64,000 nt of DNA from Byssothecium circinans. Lineage: Eukaryota > Ascomycota > Dothideomycetes > Pleosporales > Massarinaceae. The number at the start of each line of letters is the position of its first letter. Within the stretch, counting starts at the first letter, position 1. Positions 21,430 to 31,862 of the stretch are shown piece after piece. The notes below the pieces were generated by a model. The model was given only the letters and a program-made list of their open reading frames with translations. It ran no database searches and was not told the origin of the DNA. The DNA is taken from positions 449,117 to 513,116 of the forward strand of contig ML976998.1 of the NCBI GenBank assembly GCA_010015675.1. The letters run 5' to 3'. A program made the translations under genes and the position numbers.

Positions 21430-23626
21430 ATGGTTTACAACTGGGACGGCAAGGAGACCGAATGCTTCCGTCTATACGTACAGGAGCGAAAGAGTCTAGA
21501 AGAGGTGATTGAGTACTGGGAGCAGAAAGGATTCACGCCCAGGTACGTATCTGCATTGTTGGCCATGTAGCATGCCGTACACTTCAAACCATCTCCCCTC
21601 GAGCTATTATTACCAGTCGCGCAGACGATAAAAACGATGCTAATAGTGAATTTGCAGCAAGCGCGCTTTTCAGACACAGTTCAAGGTGCCTTTCCCCCTG
21701 GGCACGCGACGAAGAGCCTCCCCACCACTTGCAATCCACCATTCCAAGTTCTACAGCTAACACATGCAGCGATGGGATTTCCCCAGCAAGCAGAACCCAG
21801 CGCACAAGAATCCCGTCCTGACCGCAAGGATCAAAGAGCTATGGGAAAAGAACTACACGCAAAAGGACATGGTGGAGACGCTCCAGGCTGAGGGCCACCA
21901 GATCAACGACCGCGAGCTTATGCGCGTGCGATTACGATTCCAATGGTATATGCGAGAGAGTCGGCCAGGCACAAAGCGGAAGGGAAAAAGCGGGAATGCG
22001 AAGAAGAAGGGACAGGGGAAGAAGGCCAAGATTGTCCCTGGCAATGGCTTGATTGACCAACTCGCGAACGCGATACTGCAGGGCGAGAGCGGTAGTGAGG
22101 AGGAAGAGTCTGAGGAGTCCGATGAACAAGAGGATACGCCGCGTGAAGAAGCAACTCCAACAGAGGAGGCTACACCGCAGCAGGAGGTACTAGATCCTGA
22201 GGAATTGTTGCGACGACAGCTCCGACAACAGCAGATGCAAGTCGAGAGCGACGAAAAGTGGCGCACGCGAAAGCGACGACGACGGACACGCGGCTGGGCT
22301 GGGCTTCCCGCCGATGCGCCTGGCGAACCTCCTCGATTCCCATCTGAGACGACCATCGACGAAAGCAAGGCCCACCTCAGTCTAGACAACAAGCTGTACA
22401 AAGAGATGCGGGATCAATTCCAAGCCATCTGCGAGGAGCAAGGTGTCATGAAGAAGACGATTGCAGGCCCGGAGAAGTGGGCACAACTTTTACAGCGCCT
22501 CATTGGTGAGAATGACCATCTTACGACTGTATTCCTGCAGGAGCCTGAGTCACTACTCCAGAGCGATTCGTTGTGGAGGCCGAAAAACTCCAAGCTCCTA
22601 TCGCTCGATGTCATCTGCCAAGACGTCACGAAGCGCATGCGTGTGATGGACAGCAGAATGGGACTGCCCGAAGCAAAGAACGCTCTCGGTCTCAACCCGG
22701 AACAGACCCGCCAAGTCAGGAGCGCCTTTCTAGCCATCCTCAATGCCGATCGTTTCACGAATCGATTCGAAGCTGGCGAGGAACATTGGAATGCGCTCAA
22801 GCAGAAGTGGATACAAGAGTCGGAACACTTGCGTCACGCTATGATACCTCCAGGCGAACAGCCAGATCCACAGCAAGCAGCGAGGTCAAAGGCTATTGAG
22901 GTGCTCGCACGTGATGTCATGAAGCGCTTTCGGTCGCAGAAAGACGACAGTTCAAAGCCAAAGCAGGTACATCAAGGGCCTGGCCCCGGGCCTGCAGCTC
23001 CTTCAATTCCCGCGCCTGCATCCACCGCCAGGAAGGGTCGGCAAAGCGCCATCAACAACCCGCCTCCGCAGAGCAACACCGACCTCCCAACGGTATCTTC
23101 GGCCGCAGACTTCGAGATAGATCCGTCCTTGCTTCTCGCCGCAAGCGATGCCTCCATCTTCCCACAATTTCACAACTCCGTCTCAGCAACCCAGCACGAA
23201 CCTCGCCTCCATCACCCCCTGAATACCTTCAGCAATAGTAACACTCACAACACATCCCAGTCCTACACTCCATCCAAACACGTCCAATCCTCATTCCTCC
23301 CCTCAGGCCCTTTACCTATCTACTTCCGACTTCACCCTGTTTCTGAAACGCCCTTCCCCAACAAGACCGTCTGGCTCAGCGTCCTGTCAGCAGGCACTTT
23401 TGCCGAAGTGAAGACGCTGGCTATGCGCGAGCATCCAGGAACTGTGGTTATACGGCTCGAAGGCCTCATTGTTCATCGAGGCGATGCGGGGGATAGAGAG
23501 GTCGCGATTGCTATTGATGATGATGGGGAGTTGAGGGCCTTTTTGGGACATGTGGGGAGTGGGAAGGCGACGTTTGTTGTGTTGCTGGGGTTGGTGGGGA
23601 ATGCGGGTGCAGGTGGATTTATGTAA
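21430..23626 (+). CDS. Clr5-domain protein
   Basis: Exons are 21430-21542, 21658-21685 and 21770-23626, giving 665 aa. The joined N-terminus reads VYNWDGKETECFRLYVQERK, then EEVIEYWEQKGFTPSKRAFQ, then TQFKRWDFPSKQNPAHKN. This is the Clr5 helix-turn-helix-like domain found at the N-terminus of many fungal proteins and named after a fission yeast silencing factor. A basic stretch (KRKGKSGNAKKKGQGKKAK), an acidic Glu/Ser stretch (ESGSEEEESEESDEQ) and a second basic patch (RKRRRRTRGW) follow. The middle is helical, and the C-terminus (LPIYFRLHPVSETPFPNKTV and onward) looks folded but unknown to me. A nuclear DNA-binding role is inferred from the domain. The 28-nt exon 2 is supported by completing the domain in frame. 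Confidence 0.83.
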
Positions 23627-23896
23627 TGTTCTGTGTGTTTGTGGGAGAGTGTTCTGGAGTTGAGATTCCGAGGCTAGGGGTTCAGGTGTGAGAGATGGAT
23701 TGCCCATTACCTTCTATGATGACACACGACCAACGGTCGTCTAGACGATAGCACGACATCAACCCAGCAGACACAGCCGGAGTGTATTGCAAATAATACT
23801 TTTCTTTTCGAATACTGCACCAGTCTAAAAGTCTTGCAACACTCCAGCAAGCCCAAACCATATCCACCCTCCCCTCCCCGCCCACCTTACCCCACA
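23627..23896. other. Convergent 3' spacer
   Basis: This 270-bp spacer lies between the stops of the Clr5-domain gene (plus) and the dehydrogenase gene (minus). No feature is seen beyond the presumed 3' UTRs. Confidence 0.4.
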
Positions 23897-24879
23897 CTAC
23901 TGCAAATTAACAAACAACCCCCCATCCACCAACACCTGCGCGCCCGTCACATACCCACTCAACGCCTCACAACCCAAAAACACAGCCGGCCCCACCAAAT
24001 CCCTCGGTTCGCCCGTCCTCCCCAACGGAATCCTGCCCTCCATATACCTCCGCTTCCCCTCGTCCTCCAGATCCTTCTCATTGAGCTGCGTCCTGATGGT
24101 GCCGGGGAGAATCGCATTGCACCTGATATTGTACTTCCCCAGCGCACAGGCGCACGACTGCATCAGCGACAAGACGCCGGCTTTCGTGGGGGTGTAGTGG
24201 GCCTGCTGGGCGCCGCCGACGAGGGCGCTGATGGACGAGATGCCGATTATGGAACCGCCCGGCGGGGACTGTGTGGAGAAGAGGGCGGCGGCGGCTTGGA
24301 TGGTGTGGAAGGCGCCGGTTAGGTTTGTGGAGAGGGTTTGGGACCAGAGGGTGGGTGAGATTCTGTTGGTGTTGTTGTGTGAGTGTTGAGTACGCATGGG
24401 GTTGGTTATGCGTGCGGGTTGTGCATTCTTTGGGAACGGTTTTGGGGGTGGAGACGGGGGTTTGGGAAGGGAGGGGAGGGAATTATGGAAGGGAAGGAAA
24501 GAGAACTAAACTAAACTCACTCCAAAAACTCCTTAAACTCGCATATCCCCGCGTTACTTATCAGCACATCCAAGCGTCCCCAGCGCTCCGTCACCGTCTC
24601 GACCAACCGCTTCCCAGTCGCGGCGTCGCCGACGTCGCCGGGGACTTCTGCGAGCCGTTTCTCGGCTTCGTCTTTGCTGCCGTTGAGGATGGAGGCGGCT
24701 TCGGTGAGGAGCGATTGGTATTGCGAGGCGGATTGCGCGTCGCCGTAGTGGTTCACGGCGACGTTGGCGCCGTGCGAGAGGTAGCCGAGCACGATGGCGC
24801 GGCCGATGCCCGTCACGCCGCCGGTTATGGCCATGGATTTGTTGGTGAGGAGTTGGGGGGTTGTGGTGGAGGAGGCCAT
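23897..24879 (-). CDS. LRA1: L-rhamnose 1-dehydrogenase (SDR family, NAD(P)-dependent)
   Basis: Exons on the minus strand are 24521-24879 and 23897-24362, joined across an unusually long 158-nt intron, giving 274 aa. It is a classical short-chain dehydrogenase: nucleotide-binding TGGVTGIG at residues 19-26, SNAG near 110, and the catalytic Ser of GISSISALVGG with Tyr176-x-x-x-Lys180 (YTPTK). The segments AITGGVTGIGRAI, GGSIIGISSISALVGGAQ, RCNAILPGTIRTQLNEKDLE, YMEGRIPLGRTGEPRD and the ending VDGGLFVNLQ closely resemble fungal L-rhamnose 1-dehydrogenase (yeast RHA1/LRA1). That enzyme oxidises L-rhamnose to L-rhamnono-1,4-lactone. The next gene upstream encodes the matching lactonase, which supports the call. 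Another sugar dehydrogenase of the same SDR clade is the main alternative. Confidence 0.86.
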
Positions 24880-25386
24880 TGTTGTGGATGAAGGAGGGGG
24901 TTGGGCGGCAAGTTGGGGAGGGTCTAGAGATGGTGCACGAGAGGGTGGTGGGGGAGGGGAGCTGGTTTATGGTTCAGAGCGGGTGGGAAAAAATTCTTCT
25001 GGGACGGGGACTTTGGATTGGGGAGAGAGGTTGGTTGAGAGATGGCATGGTGGATTTTCTTAGGAGGGTTGGATTGGGTTGGAGTGGATGGTCTGGCGCG
25101 ACGCGTTGGGTAGAGGAGGGGCACGAGGGGTTCTAGTTTCGGGGGAATGGGGGCCGAGGGGTTGGCCTTTCGAGGTAGTGATGGACTAGTTAATTCAATT
25201 GACCAAATACTGTTTTTGGCAACTTTGGCAAACTATGAAAGCCAAAGTTGAACACAGGGGAAACGTTGCAATCTGAATCTCCTCCGGGGTATCTGTGACC
25301 AACTAAACGAAAGAAGTATAAAAGCGATTTGTCCAAATCTGTCTCTCTTTTACTCTCCCTCCCTCTTACCCCTTCCTTTTCATTTC
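24880..25386 (-). other. Rhamnose dehydrogenase promoter region
   Basis: This 507-bp region lies upstream of the dehydrogenase start and downstream of the lactonase stop. The half next to the dehydrogenase is very G-rich on the plus strand. It includes the inverted repeat listed separately. No gene is seen. Confidence 0.5.
25220..25250. promoter_or_regulatory. Perfect 10-bp inverted repeat (CAACTTTGGC / GCCAAAGTTG), 11-nt spacer
   Basis: The arms at 25220-25229 and 25241-25250 are exact reverse complements. It lies about 340 bp upstream of the rhamnose dehydrogenase ATG and about 140 bp past the lactonase stop. It could be an operator-like site or an RNA hairpin in the lactonase 3' UTR. Function is not shown. 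Confidence 0.45.
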
Positions 25387-26729
25387 TTAAATACCAACCC
25401 CTTCCCCCACCACCTCACCCTCCCCAAATCCCTCAATCCCATAAGCACGCACCCCACTCCTCCACCAAACCCACTCCTTCTCCTCCTCACCCAACCCCCT
25501 CGCATCCATCCACGCCTTCACCACACTACGCCACAAACTCCAATTCCTCTCTTCGCCCTCTGCCTCCCCCTTAGGCCCGCAAACATTACACACTGGCCAG
25601 TCGCTCGCAAACATGAGTCGTTTGGCACCGAAGGCTTCGTACACGTGGCTGAAGTACGGCGTGAGTGTTTCGAGGAGCTCGGAAGGTGTCGATGGGGTGG
25701 GGTTGGGAGCGAACTCGTTGAAGGCGCCTGAGAGCTTCATGTAGATGTTCGGGTTGGTGGAGAGGGCGGAGAGGGCGGCGGTCCACCGCGGATAGGAGGG
25801 GTAGGTTGTGTGGGGGATTGAGAGGTTGGGTTTGCAGAGGTGGTCTAGGTGAAGAGGGATTGGTTAGTTTTTCGATCGTATAAACGGGAAGACCAATGTA
25901 AGAGTTATGCAGGAATTTCTACGCCATCTCGAGAAAAGGGGTGGAATGGACGTGAATACATGAAGAATGACGAAAGAATAGGAGAAAACAACTTACTCAA
26001 CACAAACCTCACCCCCTCACCCCCAACTTTCTCCCCAACCCTCCTTCTCAACTCCCCCACAACTTCCACCGCCTCCACTCCATCCCTATGGCAATCAACG
26101 CCAACATCAAACGCCTTCCCCCTCCCTCCATCCAACCCCGCCACAACCACCAAATTATCCACAAACGCCTCACTCTCCGCCGCGCTCCTCACCCCCTCAA
26201 CCCCCTTCCCCTGGAGCAAATACCGAAACCCCACAACCCTCCCCCACGCCTCTTCCCCCAGCACCTCCCCCGCAATGCCAAGATATCTCTTAAACAGCCA
26301 GGTGGGAAGCGGAAACGGTGCCCAGATCACAAGACCCTTCACCAACTCTGCGTTCGCGGTTGTAAAACCATCGCCTTCTTCCGGTCGTCTTTCAACGATT
26401 CTCCTCAGGAATTTTAGCTCGTTGAGTGGTTCCTTTGCCCATTGCCTCAACACCTGGTCCGCTTTCTCTCCACTCTCTTCTCCTCCTTCTGCTTTTTCTC
26501 CCAACGCTGAAAGGTCAGGCGAAAGTGCGGGTAGAAATCGATCGGTTTCCACGTACACGAACCCCTTTGGTTGGACCGGTGAAGATGAGGTGGTGGCTTG
26601 GTAGTCTGATATCCCGTGTCTTTGGGCGAGTTTGTGACCCGGACTCATCCATGCGTGGTCGGTGGGGGAGGTTGCTGTGGAGGGCCAGAGGTGGATGTGT
26701 GTGTCGAGGAGGCTGTGCGGGGGCGCCAT
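25387..26729 (-). CDS. LRA2: L-rhamnono-1,4-lactonase (amidohydrolase-2 family)
   Basis: Exons on the minus strand are 25997-26729 and 25387-25844 with a 152-nt intron, giving 396 aa. The start is the first in-frame ATG, at 26729 (MAPPHSLLDTHIHLW). The metal-binding DTHIHLW motif (His11, His13), a conserved Asp in GVDCH, the NHLCKP motif (His246) and FASDWPVCN (Asp326) follow the order of the amidohydrolase-2 superfamily. YMKLSGAFNEF is also typical. The family member that pairs with L-rhamnose dehydrogenase hydrolyses L-rhamnono-1,4-lactone to L-rhamnonate, and the adjacent dehydrogenase gene on the same strand makes this assignment likely. The usual motif is DHLxKP; here the Asp is Asn, formed at the splice junction. 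Rhamnonate dehydratase and aldolase genes are not in the window. Confidence 0.8.
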
Positions 26730-29700
26730 TGTGTGAGAGGGTGGAGTATGGGGGTAATGGGGGAATGGTTTTGGTGGCGCTAGCTGCGAGGAGAGCAGAG
26801 GCCTTGGATGTGAGGGTTTGGGTCTGGCTGTAACGGTAGGTGTCAAGTCTCAAGCGCTGATTGATGGTGGAGGTGCAAAACGTTTTCGTGCAGCGAGTTG
26901 GCATGCAAGCTCTCGGGATTGCGGGGTAGCTGTGGCCGAACATGGTTGGAGTCTTCCTTCCGTGTACATTGGAGATATTGTGGGTATCGTAGGGATGACG
27001 TAGGACTATCGTGTTGCTCTTGGAAGTGACAGGTGACAAGGTGTTGTATAGAGGAGTGCTGTAGAATACTCTATGGTGTTGGTTTGGTCTGGGAAAGCAC
27101 CTGGGAAATGGCTCGACAAGACTTACCACTAAGTAACTGACTTCCAAGTCAGAACTCGGGGAATGCTGTCTTACTAGAGCCTGTGAACCGCTACATGCAG
27201 AATGATGAGACAATATTGCAAGGTTCATAGAGAGAGGCGGCGAAAACTCCTTAATGCACCTCCGAGCTGCTTCAGGAACTTCTCACAGCCAGCATGCACT
27301 GATCCTTGACATGGACATCACATTCTTCCGCCCCTATCTTACCGAAGATTCTCCACACGCACCAGTTCAAGCAGCCGTTGTGCAGTCGGCCCTTCATAAC
27401 ACCACCCACCACACAACCCCCACGCAAAAGCTGCAAGCCACACACACCAACTCGCTTCTCAAACCCAGCCAATCAACACCAATCTCACATCGCTCTACAG
27501 TATGAACCATGTTCTTAGAATCCTAGGATCCTGGTCGTCATTCCCGCCATCAAATAAAGCCATTGACACTTTGCCTAATTGCTAGCGATGGAACGAACGG
27601 TGCGAGACACATGTCAAAAGCTTTGTTGGTGACTCTCTAGCACGTCTAGCATCGCTAAGTGCGGCCGGTCGGTGGTGTGCTTTAACCACGCTGCGGATGA
27701 GCTGGGCAACCCCCAGCACGTTCGTGGGTGAGCAACGCGGACCCGGTTGAGGATTCTGGATGAAGGCATAGCTTCCTCCGTTTATCGCACAGAGGAGCGG
27801 GGCAATTAATAATAGAGGGGCAGAGTCGTGATCGGAGGAGACATGGGCCGAGAAAAAAACCGTCGGTGCGGTGCCTGTGGTGTTCGTGATACGGGAGAGT
27901 AAGTTACCGTCAAAGCGGTGGCTAGGGAAACCTGAAGTTGAGCCCTAGATGAGGTCGTTGGCGCCAAAGAAAGGGTCTCGAAAGTCGTTACGTTCAAGCA
28001 AGCGCTAGGCCTCTCACGTTGGAGCCTGCTTATAAACGCGAACGCGAGCAGAATCCAATGGTGGAAAGTTCCGTCTCAGTGCAGTGCGATCTTTGAACAA
28101 TCTCGCTTCAATCAAAATCGCGGGACAGTCACCGTTAGTAGCGACAAGCTATCGCCGATCGTGCATGGTGTTGTTGTGCGACCATCGTCGACGCTTGGGC
28201 CATTCCCCGAAGGATCCACGGTTCGCCTCAGACCGATCAGACGTTCATAAGCCCCGAAAGGCCACGATCATGGACACAGCTGTCAGCCTTTCTGACTCGT
28301 GTCCATCGAAAGCTGCCGCCTCGGGAGATGGAAGCGGCCACGCGGTCCATTATTGTTTATCCACGCCGATCTGCCGTGGTCTAGTTAGTGATGGGTCGTG
28401 ACCGCATCCGATACTAGTTGTGCGGGGAAGGCGACACCCAGCGTGTGAGAGGAGGGTGTTGGAAGCAGGTGAAGAGAGCACGACGAAAGCAGCCATCGCA
28501 ACTATTGCAAATCGTTTTAGGGCTGCGTTGGCGTGCTTCTCGCCCATCGTTCATGACATCGCCGTCAGCCACCATGTCTTGGTATGCATGCCTAGGTCGG
28601 ACGCCTTTGAGCTGGAGACTTCGCTTAGCGTGCGCGGTGCGGATGTTAGAAGGAAGATCTGGCCACCAGGGTCGTGAGATCGAAGCTTGTAGGACCCGTA
28701 ATCTGAGTGCGCAATCTTGTCTAGTAGATTGTGACGCACTAAAACGCGGGGAAACTCGCTTCGCACCAAATGCAAAGAAAGAGTGATTAATCGTAGCAAT
28801 CGGGATCGTGATAGTCGGTTTATAGAACACACTGGCGTGAGGTCGAATCTGCAGTGAGTTCGACATCCATCCTGCAGCAATTTCAGAAATGGCCCATTCC
28901 GTGTCTAGGCGCGCATGTGCATTCGCGCGATATCTATCGTTCGGAGGCTGCTCCAGAGGTCCATATACGATTCCGTGATACTTGAGTAGAAGGATGGGTT
29001 GAGCCTGTGGTTTCTCCAGCTACAGTTGAGACAACTGCCGAGTGCATACCTAGCTGCGAAGTGGTATGCTGGGAGTTGATACGTGGGAGACCGGACGTTA
29101 TGGATGTAGCGCCTCGGGCCTTCTGGTTTTCCATTGTTGAGAGCACCGATGTCATGTACGTTAGACCTAGTGAATGGCCTGGAAATTGCTTGCCGTTTGC
29201 AGCAAGGTGCAGTGTTGTGTAGTTCTGGTTCGAAACGCTTGTAAGCATTGCTGGACATGCAGGTTACGTTTGTAGCTCTTGTACTCGTCTATCGGTCGCT
29301 TGGCAATGGCATTTGGAGCAATCGAGCTGGCGGTTTGGAGATTCAAAATACATGACAGATCCTCGCTGTTGCATCTGATTGATACTATAAGCTTCGAGCG
29401 TATTGCGTAATTATGGCACGACGAGAAATCGCAAAGGCATTGTAATATCTGAATAATCTTTAGCAGTACTCGTGAATGGGGAAATATAGGCTAGGGTCGT
29501 ATCATAACGCCTGGAATACAAGAGGCAGACGTAGAGATGACGGATCATCATTGCTAGCCAAGTTGAGTAAAAGTACATTGTGCGTGTATCAACTCACATG
29601 GGTTCACAATCAATCGCTTCAGCATGATTGCACTCGAACGGAACGGAGGTTCGAGAGACCTTGTAGGGACGCTGAACGGTGTGAGACGAAGCTCCACGAA

Positions 29701-31862
29701 CCGACAATGTCGCAATCGCTTTCTCCCGTGTGCGAACGGAGGAAGATGAAGCATTTGCGGACCCAATGTAATGGATGAACAGCGGACAAGCGAGGGATAA
29801 TGTTTTATTTGATGACAGTCGTTGAAGATTGATGCCGTTTATGGGAGGTGGGAATGGGCCTTGTGTTCCGCGGCGGTTTGTATCCCAAGGATTATGGCAA
29901 TCTTAGCTCCTCTGTTTAGTTCCGAGAAGCGGTTGGAAACGAAACGAAGCATTTCCGTCTTTGTAGGCGGGATCTGGCCGCTGGAAGAGGCGTTGCACAG
30001 CAACACCCCAGGAACCGATGACCGCCATGCGTCTTCAATTGGCGAATCCGTCGGACACGGCACGCGAGACTTTCGGCTGGAAAAATCAGTCCCCAATATG
30101 AGGTGCATGCGACTCTGCATCGGGGCGCCGGGTGAGTCGGAGAGTACATGCAGCCATGGTTCATCACTTTAACGAGGTGCACAATTGTGCAATCGCGCAT
30201 TTGGCCGGAACATGGTGGTACACACGCTCCGAGAGATGGGGAAAAAATTCGACGTCTGTTTTGCGATTTTGTTAACAAGGCCAGTGACAAGACTCGAGTC
30301 TGGCTGCGTTCTCTTCGGCCTCGGTCCGGCGCTCGCACGGCCATGGGCTGCGGGAGACGGGAGATGACGAGCATAGAGTTTGGACGACAGAGGGGTTCCT
30401 GGCCCTTGATGTGTATGTCAGATCCGGGGCGCCTTGGGTCCGTCATCGCAGCTGTTGTTGACATAATCCGACATGACGGAGAAGCCGAGTCCCTGAAGAC
30501 CCGCCGCAGGTGCCGCGCCGCTGGATGTTAACGGCGCGTTTTAATAATGTTGGATGCCCATCGTAACCGGCTAGAGCCAAAATATGATGATGCTTCAGAC
30601 GCGCCGCGCCATCGCTCTCCACTGCAGCCGGACATTCTCCAGCGGGAAAATAGCGCCGTGCTGTGGGCATTCAGCAGCTCACAGCTACCACCTCTACTGC
30701 CGCTGCCATTCCGCGATCCACCGAAGAGTGTGCCCGAGAGTGGGGAGCTGCAGGAGTGGGCTTTTTTTGTTGATTGTTGTGCGCGATGTACATGTAAGTA
30801 CCTGGGTACGTACCTTGCTAGAGACCACACACCTGCCGTCTTCGATCCGTGGCTCGGAAGGTTCCTTGCTTGCTTGATACAAGAGTTCCACTTGAGATAC
30901 CTGTACCGGTAAAGCTACCGCACGGTGCAAATGAGTCGAATGCAACAATTGACCTCAGGTTGAGGGCGATTCTCGTTGCGTTTCGTCTCGTCTGGAGGCG
31001 GGCGGGAGATGGTTCGCGCCACACACGGTCTGTGCGCCGCGAGGTCCGTGGGCTAGACGCTAGGGCAGCGCAATACCAGAGCAAGAATGGATCGCTTCGA
31101 TGTGGACGCGGGATAATCGAGCATGCTCTCCTCGCCTTGAACTTCGGTCCGCTCTATGTCAGAAACGGCGACGTGTGAGTCCGTGTGCGGATGACAGAGA
31201 TGGATGCCGATGTTGATGTTGATGTTGATGTCGATGTGGATGTTGATGTCGATGTCGATGTGGATGTTGATGTAGATGTTGATGTGGATGTAAATGTGAA
31301 TATGGATATTGGCATCTGCCCCAGATGAACTTTTGCAACTAAACTACATGAGAACCGTCTCGAAAATGCCCAGTCAAGAAACGCTGCAATTTTTGCGGGA
31401 GAAACATCGCATCGCATACCAGGCCCGTAGGCTCGTCAACGCCGTGCCGTGTATGATTATCCAAGCCGTCCTTTTAGTGCCCCCAAACTGAACTGAAGCA
31501 CAACTCCGGTCGCTGTTCCCAAAATGTCACAATCGTAAAAATGGCCTCTATCCATCATCGCATCAGTCGTGGACGGGATCGTCGTATCTAAATTATTACT
31601 GCCTTCCTCGGCCTTTAGCTAGCCGGGGTCTGCTGACCAAAGCAGCAGGCGGCCAACCTCGCCTTTGTGTTCTCCAACGCCCCCAATCACACCAATCTCA
31701 TCTCACTGCGTCGGCACCAGCGACCATCGCTCGCGGAGCACACGTCGTCCTTGCGGTGGCGGCGTCAAAGGCGGCGTGATGGCGGCCATGGGCGGGATGG
31801 GGATCATTCTGATGTTGTCGTCGGCGTCGGCGCCCTCACGGGTACCCCAGGTGGTCTAGTGG
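26730..31862. other. Gene-poor region left of the glycosyltransferase gene
   Basis: About 5.1 kb lie between the lactonase start and the stop of the GT2 gene. Frames on both strands are short and overlapping, lack recognisable domains and often start at non-ATG codons. I found no reliable gene, tRNA or full-length transposon. The only clear structure is the GATGTN hexamer array. Degenerate repeats too old to recognise by eye are possible. Confidence 0.45.
31202..31302. repeat. Hexamer microsatellite (GATGTN)n
   Basis: About 16 units of GATGTT/GATGTC/GATGTG/GATGTA run without interruption and decay at the right end (AATGTG, AATATG). In the reverse frame it reads as Ser-Thr repeats, which explains a spurious low-complexity open frame. 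It lies about 560 bp from the GT2 stop. Confidence 0.92.

Noticed and set aside
27254..30948. Several overlapping open frames of 60-180 codons
   Set aside because: They overlap on both strands, show no family motifs or consistent splice structure and often begin at non-ATG codons.
31154..31417. Open frame reading as Ser-Thr repeats on the minus strand
   Set aside because: It is the translation of the GATGTN microsatellite, with no start context or flanking domain.
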